Shown here one piece after another: positions 58,797-64,000 of a stretch of DNA of 64,000 bases. The stretch lies in the IMG/VR virus record IMGVR_UViG_3300050190_000082, positions 1 through 64,000 of that record. One strand, written 5' to 3'. A model generated the notes under the pieces. The model did no database searches, was not told the origin of the DNA, and saw nothing but the letters and a program-made list of their open reading frames with translations. Every line of letters begins with the position of its first letter. Position 1 is the first letter of the stretch. A program made the position numbers and the translations under genes. The DNA is from a virus.

Positions 58797-59189
58797 TCAG
58801 ACTTTCCTCTCTTCCATCATAATTTCAAATAGTTTTTCTCCACTTATAATTCCCTCTTTTACCATCTTTTCAATTTCTTCAGTCTCCTCACTACATAGAA
58901 AATAGAGTTTTTTAATCTTACCCAGACTACCTGATTTAGAAGTCCATATATAACCATTGTCATCGAGCCACTTCATACCCGATATGACACTCTGTTTTGA
59001 TAAGCCTGTACTAGAAATGAGTTGAGAGATGCTTATATAATCTCCAGTCTTCCCCCAGCCCCAAGTTTTTCTGATCATGAGTAAATAACATTTCAATGCT
59101 GACAAATTACTTATTCTAGGAATTAACTCATCAAATACAATATTTGGAACTTCCATAAAGTTTTTCTGTGGTCTAGGTAATCTAAACAT
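58797..59189 (-). CDS. Replication initiator/organiser, phage O-like winged helix
   Basis: 130 aa. FMEVPNIVFDELIPRISNLSALKCYLLMIRKTWGWGKTGDYISISQLISSTGLSKQSVISGMKWLDDNGYIW is the typical N-terminal winged helix of phage replication protein O and related plasmid initiators. The usual C-terminal helicase-loader part is missing; only a charged helical tail remains. Iteron-like repeats and a DnaA box lie just past its stop, which it may bind. A TATAAT-like box on its strand lies at 59274-59279. Confidence 0.75.
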   Translation of the reverse strand: MFRLPRPQKNFMEVPNIVFDELIPRISNLSALKCYLLMIRKTWGWGKTGDYISISQLISSTGLSKQSVISGMKWLDDNGYIWTSKSGSLGKIKKLYFLCSEETEEIEKMVKEGIISGEKLFEIMMEERKV

Positions 59190-59302
59190 ATTTCTTTCCC
59201 TCTTTCTAACATTTTGCTTTTAAAGGCAATAGCAATGCTAGTAGACAAGAAGCTAAATTTCTGATAAAATAACATTATAGAAATTCATCTCGTCTTCTAA
59301 TG

Positions 59303-59352
59303 CCATCTGCAAGTGTCAAGTTTTGCCGACACAACGCTTGCAGATGGTTTTT
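59303..59352 (+). terminator. Strong terminator upstream of the replication gene
   Basis: CCATCTGCAAG (59303-59313) pairs with CTTGCAGATGG (59337-59347), with an inner GTGTC/GACAC, followed by TTTTT. On the + strand it could end a transcript antisense to the rep leader. Confidence 0.75.
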
Positions 59353-59384
59353 GCATATACTTTATTAAATTTTGGACAAATTAA

Positions 59385-59428
59385 AAAGTTAGTAGCAAAA
59401 TGTATTTCTACACGCAACTACTAACTTT
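59385..59428. repeat. 11-bp perfect inverted repeat
   Basis: AAAGTTAGTAG (59385-59395) and CTACTAACTTT (59418-59428), 22-nt spacer. Hairpin or protein-binding site. Confidence 0.6.
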
Positions 59429-59463
59429 GACAAAACTTACTAAATTATTATCTAGATATAGAC

Positions 59464-59580
59464 TTGATTTTATCTCTATATATAGTATAATCATTCTTAT
59501 AAGAAGTCCAAGCATTTGTTGTTGAAGAACATTTGCTAGATCAAAACCACTAAGTCCTTGCAAGACTAGTGGTTTTACTT
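59464..59580 (+). ncRNA. Candidate small RNA: promoter plus terminator, about 80 nt
   Basis: TTGATT (59464-59469), 16 bp, TATAAT (59486-59491). A terminator-like hairpin AAAACCACTA...TAGTGGTTTT (59543-59576) with an extended stem (GTC/GAC after one bulge) ends in a T-rich tail. No ORF with ribosome site lies between. Likely a regulatory RNA of the plasmid. Confidence 0.55.
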
Positions 59581-59679
59581 ATTTTATTGGGTTGATAATA
59601 TATATTCTACATCTCGACACTATTCTCCTTCAATAGAAGAAATGATTCACTAAATATTAGTATACCTTATTTTCCCCCT

Positions 59680-59712
59680 TGTGGATAGACTTATATAGAA
59701 ACTTTATACACA
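59680..59712. promoter_or_regulatory. Pair of DnaA-like boxes
   Basis: TGTGGATAG (59680-59688; one mismatch to TGTGGATAA) and TTATACACA (59704-59712; fits TTATNCACA) lie in opposite directions 15 bp apart. Confidence 0.45.
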
Positions 59713-59731
59713 GGCATATTACGAGAAATAA

Positions 59732-59770
59732 GCCCAGTCGATCATACTATATGTATGCTTTCGACTGGGC
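59732..59770 (-). terminator. Terminator of the parA operon
   Basis: GCCCAGTCGA (59732-59741) pairs with TCGACTGGGC (59761-59770), with an inner CATAC/GTATG stem. It follows the minus-strand par operon by 15 bp and may work both ways. Confidence 0.8.
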
Positions 59771-59785
59771 CTTTGCATTTTATCA

Positions 59786-60259
59786 CTACTTCCCTGCTTT
59801 GTTTTCCTTAAAATCTATATCTTCCATAAAACTATTTAACATAAATCTAACAAATGCACTTTCATTTTCAAATTTCTTACTCATTTCTTGTACAAATGTC
59901 TTTTGTTTTTTTGTAACATTTGCAACTAATCTTGACGAAAATTTTTCATTCTTAATCGGTATCTGTACACTATATTTCATAGGTGTTTGAATAGTATTTA
60001 TTGGGGTTTCTAGTGTAGTAGTTAGTGCACTACTCTGTTCACTTGTTAAGGTATTACTTGGTATACTATCTTTGTCTGTATTAAAGACATTTTCCTTGAC
60101 GCTACTTTGTTGTGTTACATTTACACTTTCATCCTTACTATCTTGGATAGTCTCACGTACAACATCTTTAATAGTATCTACTTCTGTATCTAATACAATG
60201 ATCTGTTCAGTATCCTTCTTTTTACCAAATCCTACTCCCTGAACAAGTTTCTTACTCAT
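59786..60259 (-). CDS. Partition centromere-binding protein, ribbon-helix-helix type
   Basis: 157 aa. The start overlaps the parA stop (60256-60259). The first 95 residues are polar and flexible, rich in Thr/Ser/Asp. The C-terminal domain SSRLVANVTKKQKTFVQEMSKKFENESAFVRFMLNSFMED has the beta strand and two helices of an RHH DNA-binding protein. This is the usual partner of a short ParA (ParG/omega-like role). A possible centromere-like site lies within the gene (60019-60031). Confidence 0.75.
   Translation of the reverse strand: MSKKLVQGVGFGKKKDTEQIIVLDTEVDTIKDVVRETIQDSKDESVNVTQQSSVKENVFNTDKDSIPSNTLTSEQSSALTTTLETPINTIQTPMKYSVQIPIKNEKFSSRLVANVTKKQKTFVQEMSKKFENESAFVRFMLNSFMEDIDFKENKAGK
60019..60031. 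promoter_or_regulatory. Candidate par site inside the RHH gene
   Basis: TAGTTAGTGCACT here is identical to 61088-61100 upstream of parA; TAGTGTA lies beside both. Confidence 0.35.
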
Positions 60260-61041
60260 AATGCTAAAACCTCCTCTGTAAAGCTTATATAGTCCATTAC
60301 AGCATCATTAGTAGGTGAATATATAATTGGTGGTTGTCCAACATATTGAGCTTCACCTATCCTTACACTTCTTCTGATTGCAGTTTTAAAAACATGAATA
60401 TTTCTTTGCTCACAAAACTTCTGAATCTCTTGTGAAACATTACTTGATAGATTTGTTCTTGCTTGAAATATTGTCATTAAAACCCCAAGAATATTTACAT
60501 TAGGATTATAATCATCCTTAACTATTTTCACAGTCTTTAATAAATCATTCAATCCAGATAATGCAAATTGTTCTGGAGGTGTAGGTATTATTATTCCATC
60601 AGTAGCCGACAAACAATTAATCGTAAGCCAACCCAACGAAGGAGGACAGTCAATAATTATAAAATCATAATTGTCTTTAATATCAGCAATAGCATTTTTC
60701 AACCAATGGGCAGGAGTATACTCTTCCCTATTGTGTTCAACTAACATATCAAAATTAGCTAAAGACAAATTGCTTGGTATTAGATCAACTTGATAATCCG
60801 TTTTTATAATTACATCTTTAATAGAATACTTGTCTACAAATACATCATAGATTGTTTTCTCTATGTCTTCAGGCTTGATCCCTATTGAAAGTGAGATATT
60901 TCCTTGAGGGTCAAAATCTATGATGAGAACCTTTTTCTTTTTCTTTGCTAAAGCTGTTGCTAGACAAACAACAGTTGTACTTTTACCGACTCCACCTTTC
61001 TGTAAACTCACGCATATGGTATTAGTCTTTACATTGCCCAT
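60256..61041 (-). CDS. parA: ParA-type partition ATPase
   Basis: ATG at 61041 is preceded by AAGGAG; an in-frame ATG at 61056 is upstream of that site. 261 aa. Deviant Walker A LQKGGVGKSTT (K15, K20), IIDFDPQGNIS, DYDFIIIDCPPSLGWLTIN (Walker B) and PTPPEQFALSGL are the hallmarks of Soj/ParA. There is no N-terminal HTH, so it is the short plasmid type Ib or Soj-like. The ATPase moves plasmid copies over the nucleoid with the RHH partner encoded directly after. Confidence 0.92.
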   Translation of the reverse strand: MGNVKTNTICVSLQKGGVGKSTTVVCLATALAKKKKKVLIIDFDPQGNISLSIGIKPEDIEKTIYDVFVDKYSIKDVIIKTDYQVDLIPSNLSLANFDMLVEHNREEYTPAHWLKNAIADIKDNYDFIIIDCPPSLGWLTINCLSATDGIIIPTPPEQFALSGLNDLLKTVKIVKDDYNPNVNILGVLMTIFQARTNLSSNVSQEIQKFCEQRNIHVFKTAIRRSVRIGEAQYVGQPPIIYSPTNDAVMDYISFTEEVLAL

Positions 61042-61068
61042 AATAATCTCCTTCATACTATTAAATAT

Positions 61069-61203
61069 AGTGTTAAATGCTTGCCATTAGTTAGTGCACT
61101 GTGTAGTGTACTGTTTAAACAATTGCTTATTATGCTGATTATACCATAGAGTAGTCATAAATTAAATACCCTTGCATATATAAGTGTTAAACAAGTGTTA
61201 AAC
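61069..61203. promoter_or_regulatory. Divergent par control region with direct repeats
   Basis: Between the ParA and ParM operons: two exactly adjacent copies of AAGTGTTAAAC (61182-61192, 61193-61203), a shorter AGTGTTAAA (61069-61077), and TAGTTAGTGCACT (61088-61100) followed by TAGTGTACT. These are candidate operators/centromeres, the tandem pair for ParR and the other for the ParA-linked RHH protein. Confidence 0.5.
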
Positions 61204-61224
61204 AAAACTAGGGAGGGATTATCC

Positions 61225-62121
61225 ATGTTGTTTTTTGATTGCGGTAATTCATACATTAAAGCAAGAAATTCTATAGGGAGGGAATTAATAAATTTATCTG
61301 TGGTAGGAAAAATTCAAGACACCTTCACAGAAAAAGAACTATTCCAAATAGACAATAAATACATTGGTGAAGATGCAATTTTGCATGGTTATGCACAAGA
61401 TTATTCATTAGATGAGATCAAAACAGAACAATCCACATTTAAAACTCTCACAAAATATGCTTTATGCAAGTACAAAGATGAAACTAAAATAGTTTTCTTA
61501 TTCCCTTTTGAATCATATTTTACAGAAAAGAAGCAAATAATAGAAATGTTCTCACGAAATATGGATATTGAATATAAAATCGGCAATACAACTTATACTC
61601 ATAGATTTAGACCTACTTTAATCAAAAGTCTCCCTCAAGGGTATTCTGCTGGAATGGATTATTTTCTTGATGACAAAGGCAAAATTAAAGAAGAAATCCC
61701 GAATATAACTCTAATAATTGATATAGGAATGGGTACTTGTAATCTGATTTATTTACTCAGGGGAGAAATAGTTAGAGAAATGAGTCATACAACTAAAAAT
61801 GGAATGCATCAGATTTACAAAAGAGCATTAAATGGTAGAAAGATTTATGAAGTTGACTTGTACAATGGTTATGATTCAGTAGCACCTTTGTATGATGACT
61901 TAGCAACATTAATAAAATCGGATATATCAACTTATTATGAAATTAAAAAAATAGATAAAATAGTTGTTGTAGGTGGAGGTGGAACTGCTATTTATAATTT
62001 CTTACCTTGGACGAATAAAGTCTCACATAAAGGGCAAATGACAAATATTAGAGGAGCTGAAAAGGTGGTGAAAAATTTATCATGGGGGAATTTAGAGCAT
62101 TCAGGGATGATAATGTCTTAA
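61225..62121 (+). CDS. parM: ParM-type actin-like plasmid segregation ATPase
   Basis: AGGGAGG places the start at ATG 61225; an in-frame ATG at 61195 lies within the repeat region. 298 aa. Actin-fold motifs: FFDCGNSYIKA (phosphate 1), LIIDIGMGTCNLIYL (phosphate 2), KIVVVGGGGTAIY (adenosine). Proteins of this kind form filaments that push plasmid copies apart with ParR bound at parC. Overlaps the ParR-like gene by 40 bp. Confidence 0.85.
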   Translation: MLFFDCGNSYIKARNSIGRELINLSVVGKIQDTFTEKELFQIDNKYIGEDAILHGYAQDYSLDEIKTEQSTFKTLTKYALCKYKDETKIVFLFPFESYFTEKKQIIEMFSRNMDIEYKIGNTTYTHRFRPTLIKSLPQGYSAGMDYFLDDKGKIKEEIPNITLIIDIGMGTCNLIYLLRGEIVREMSHTTKNGMHQIYKRALNGRKIYEVDLYNGYDSVAPLYDDLATLIKSDISTYYEIKKIDKIVVVGGGGTAIYNFLPWTNKVSHKGQMTNIRGAEKVVKNLSWGNLEHSGMIMS

Positions 62122-62312
62122 AACCTTTATTAGATGCAATTCCTAAGAAAAAAATGAGTAAAGTAATTAGGAGAGCATTATATGATTATTTTTTCAAAGG
62201 GAAAGATATAGTTATGGCAGAGGATGAAGATAGTTATATAGAAGAAATTAAACAAGTTGAAATTAAAATAGAACCTGTGAGAGAGATTAAATTTGATATG
62301 TTTGAAGATTAG
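62082..62312 (+). CDS. ParR-like adaptor, ribbon-helix-helix
   Basis: 76 aa. RAFRDDNVLKPLLDAIPKKKMSKVIRRALYDYF is an RHH-like N-terminal domain, and the acidic tail is like ParR/AlfB C-termini that bind the actin filament. It overlaps the end of parM, with AAGGTGG about 13 bp upstream. Would bind the tandem repeats before parM. Confidence 0.65.
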   Translation: MGEFRAFRDDNVLKPLLDAIPKKKMSKVIRRALYDYFFKGKDIVMAEDEDSYIEEIKQVEIKIEPVREIKFDMFED

Positions 62313-62336
62313 TCCTGATTTCTCAGGGCTTTTTCT
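62311..62336 (+). terminator. Terminator of the parM operon
   Basis: AGTCCTGA (62311-62318) pairs with TCAGGGCT (62323-62330, one G-U), followed by TTTTCTTTT. Confidence 0.85.
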
Positions 62337-62612
62337 TTTACCCTTTTACCAATACCCAAGATTATGTGCCATTGCAATTGCTAAGAAACTATATGAAATT
62401 GTGAGTATAGCTATTATTGTGAGATTGTTTTTGGTGTTTGCAGTCATTTGTTTATTCTCCTACTATTTTATTATTGATATTATTATGTCCTTTATTTTTG
62501 TATATATTGAGTTATTCTATTGGAATAAATTGGGGTGAATAATACAGGAATATGTACAATCTGCACTCTAATACTATTAACCATAGCCACAAACTAGTAA
62601 AGGGGTGAAAAC
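62337..62612. other. Gap after the parM operon
   Basis: An open frame here reads a hydrophobic peptide (YEIVSIAIIVRLFLVFAVICLF...) to 62538, but it has no ribosome site and begins across the terminator, so it is not called as a gene. No other structure seen. Confidence 0.4.
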
Positions 62613-62846
62613 ATGATTACCGATAAACTCAACAAATCAGAGATCAAAGTTTTAGAAGTTTTAAAGGAGCATTTTACAGATACCGATTCTGCTACTAAAA
62701 TTTCAGTCTTAGCTGATATGACAGGATTAAGTTATTATTCCATTCGGAACATAGTGAAATCTCTTTATATCGCTGGTTTATGTTCTAAGGGCAGAAGGGA
62801 CGGAAATGGTGAAACATATTATTATGTTGATCAGAAATTAGTTTAA
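62613..62846 (+). CDS. Winged-helix DNA-binding protein, 77 aa
   Basis: AAAGGGGTG precedes ATG 62613. LNKSEIKVLEVLKEHFTDTDSATKISVLADMTGLSYYSIRNIVKSLYIAGLC is a MarR/Rrf2-size winged helix with a short wing (DGNGETYYYV). Small regulator. Confidence 0.7.
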   Translation: MITDKLNKSEIKVLEVLKEHFTDTDSATKISVLADMTGLSYYSIRNIVKSLYIAGLCSKGRRDGNGETYYYVDQKLV

Positions 62847-62858
62847 GGAGTTGATGTT

Positions 62859-63068
62859 ATGACTGATTTTATCAAGCCAGAATGTAAAATCATATGTAAT
62901 GAAGGGAAAGATGTCTATTATCTCATTAAAACTGTTGTGAAAAGTTTAAAGGAAGCAGGGTTTAAGGACAGAGCAAAAGATTTTGCAAGTAAAGTGGATA
63001 GTATGGAATATGACGATATTTTGAAATTGTGTTTAGAAAATGTTGAGTTTTGTTTTGTATATAGGTAG
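62859..63068 (+). CDS. Hypothetical protein, 69 aa
   Basis: TAAGGAG then ATG 62859. Helical (YYLIKTVVKSLKEAGFKDRAKDFASKV); typical small phage protein. Confidence 0.6.
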   Translation: MTDFIKPECKIICNEGKDVYYLIKTVVKSLKEAGFKDRAKDFASKVDSMEYDDILKLCLENVEFCFVYR

Positions 63069-63103
63069 GGGGATTTGGGATTAAATTTAAGGAGGAATTA
63101 TTA

Positions 63104-63370
63104 ATGAATTTAACATTTAGAATTATAGATTATGGTTATAAATTTTCATTGCCAAACACTTTTACAATTACTGATAGGGAATATTGGGGTGAGGTATCAT
63201 TTGATTATGAACCAACAAAAAGAGATGTTATTGAAGCATTAGTAGATAAAGGATTTTTTAAACCAAGAATAAATCAAGACCAAATTGAAGTTATTGATTG
63301 CAATGATGGATATGAATTGTTTGATAATCATTTGGATGGATTACCTTATTGCAAATTAGAAATTGTTTAA
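63104..63370 (+). CDS. Hypothetical protein, 88 aa
   Basis: TAAGGAGG then ATG 63104. Mixed fold (FTITDREYWGEVSFDYEPTKRDVIEALVDKGFF). No family recognised. Confidence 0.65.
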   Translation: MNLTFRIIDYGYKFSLPNTFTITDREYWGEVSFDYEPTKRDVIEALVDKGFFKPRINQDQIEVIDCNDGYELFDNHLDGLPYCKLEIV

Positions 63371-63383
63371 GGAGGAATTGATA

Positions 63384-63653
63384 ATGGAAGCAGTTTTCAC
63401 AAGATTTGACAATGAGGACAATTGGGTTCAGGGTGAATGTGGTGGATTTAGTTTTGATGCAAAATTGTACAATAATCCTTCAAGATTTGGTATTGATGGT
63501 GGGAGAATCAGTAAGTTATGTATTCAAAATCAGTATGGAATGATGGCTAACTGGGATAGAGGATGGGATATTGAACCGAGTGAGGAGTTTATGGAAGAAT
63601 ATGAAGCTATTGTAGATTTGTTGGAGAATAGTGATGTTAGGGATTTTGGGTAG
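63384..63653 (+). CDS. Hypothetical protein, 89 aa
   Basis: TTAAGGAGG (63367-63375) fixes ATG 63384; the frame also has an ATG at 63363 upstream of it. DNEDNWVQGECGGFSFDAKLYNNPS and GWDIEPSEEFMEEYEAIVDLL resemble small phage proteins of unknown role. Confidence 0.65.
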   Translation: MEAVFTRFDNEDNWVQGECGGFSFDAKLYNNPSRFGIDGGRISKLCIQNQYGMMANWDRGWDIEPSEEFMEEYEAIVDLLENSDVRDFG

Positions 63654-63699
63654 GATTTGGGTTAGTGGTTGATTATTAAAATTAAGGAGGATGATTGAA

Positions 63700-63789
63700 A
63701 TGAGTAAACGTTTTTGGGGATGGTCATTTCTAATAACTTCGAGTTTAGCTGTAGTTTGTGTAGTTATTGAGATCAGTAAATTTTTCTAA
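63700..63789 (+). CDS. Small membrane peptide, 29 aa
   Basis: TTAAGGAGG then ATG 63700. FWGWSFLITSSLAVVCVVIEI is one membrane segment. It has the same ribosome-site style as the next gene. Confidence 0.5.
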   Translation: MSKRFWGWSFLITSSLAVVCVVIEISKFF

Positions 63790-63814
63790 TTAATGAAGGA
63801 GGATGATTTTTATT

Positions 63815-64000
63815 ATGAAGAAAACAATTGTATATTCGCTAGGTGTTATTTCAGTAATCGAATTTGGAAGGTTTTTAATGGTTTCATCTAATGTATGGTT
63901 AGGGTGTGTTGGAATTGTTGTTTCACTAACTGGAATAGGGTTGACTGGATTATTCATTTACAAAAGGACACCAATATTGATAAATGAATTTAAAAGACTA
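63815..64000 (+). CDS. Membrane protein, N-terminal part (runs off the window)
   Basis: GAAGGAGG then ATG 63815; 62 codons remain open at the edge. Two or more hydrophobic segments (VYSLGVISVIEF; LGCVGIVVSLTGIGLTGLFIY). No family recognised. Confidence 0.6.
   Translation, partial: MKKTIVYSLGVISVIEFGRFLMVSSNVWLGCVGIVVSLTGIGLTGLFIYKRTPILINEFKRL

Larger units (their letters stand above)
59190..59785. other. 596-bp non-coding control region
   Basis: No gene. It holds a strong terminator (59303-59352), an 11-bp inverted repeat (59385-59428), a promoter-plus-terminator unit (59464-59580), two DnaA-like boxes (59680-59712) and the par operon terminator (59732-59770). The contents suit plasmid copy-number control and an origin. 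Confidence 0.6.

Noticed and set aside
59679-59990. Plus-strand open frame opposite the RHH partition gene
   Set aside because: It is antisense to a well-supported gene, lacks a ribosome site and crosses the par terminator.
62293-62538. 81-codon hydrophobic open frame after the parM operon
   Set aside because: It begins inside the ParR-like gene and crosses the terminator without a ribosome site.
1-64000. CRISPR array, tRNA, rRNA or insertion sequence
   Set aside because: No spaced direct repeats with unique spacers, no cloverleaf-like sequence with a T-loop motif, and no transposase was noticed; a covariance-model scan was not possible.

Overview
The window is strongly A+T-rich and densely packed. 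Nearly every gene is on the + strand, with short overlaps, good AAGGAGG-type ribosome binding sites and frequent TTG/GTG starts, which points to a Bacillota (Clostridium-like) host. It carries a large self-replicating element. No capsid, tail, packaging or lysis gene is visible, but the replication block, nucleotide-metabolism genes, many homing endonucleases, a possible lysogeny-control block and plasmid partition genes together suggest a large SPbeta-like phage or phage-plasmid. An anaerobic ribonucleotide reductase fits a host that grows without oxygen. The host and element type are inferences.

Layout. 1-2400: end of a membrane protein, a cyclic-lactone (AgrD-like) signal peptide precursor, an HTH-MazF fusion and a 627-bp gap with a LexA-like palindrome and a possible structured RNA. 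2493-4271: a free-standing EDxHD-type homing endonuclease with its own promoter and terminator; a paralogue lies at 56823-58670. 4412-7871: a DGQHR-type protein, a tyrosine-recombinase-fold protein without an obvious catalytic set, and an XRE-like regulator, resembling the yopQ-yopR(mrpR)-yopS region of SPbeta. 8030-32373: an accessory region of mostly small unknown proteins, many with CxxC zinc knuckles. It also holds a 3D-domain protein, an Ntn-hydrolase, an ATP-dependent DNA ligase, two HNH endonucleases, a methyltransferase-helicase pair and a second DNA methyltransferase.

32594-45626 is the replication module: SSB-like protein, Sak4-like ATPase, small protein, DnaB-type helicase, (HNH-AP2 insertion), primase, PD-(D/E)XK nuclease, DNA polymerase III alpha (DnaE) and RecD2-like helicase. 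46348-49530: NrdD, NrdG and dUTPase. 49786-56674: small genes plus a deoxyribosyltransferase-like protein, another HNH-AP2 endonuclease, a ThyX-like protein, a dNMP kinase and a HAD nucleotidase, so a dNTP supply programme surrounds the replisome.

58671-62336 is the plasmid maintenance region: repeats of a 15-bp sequence with a DnaA box, a winged-helix replication protein (minus strand), a terminator-rich gap with a likely small RNA, a ParA + ribbon-helix-helix pair (minus strand), and a divergent ParM-type actin + ParR-like pair. 62613-64000 returns to small unknown genes.

Recurring non-coding signals are: three copies of a 30-bp element ending in AAGGGTTTSAGA, a conserved stretch just before many ribosome binding sites, two gaps with 10-bp-period tandem motifs, and a family of near-consensus sigma-A promoters with 17-bp spacers. 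Several genes seem to start at ATT. No tRNA, rRNA, insertion sequence or CRISPR array was seen.
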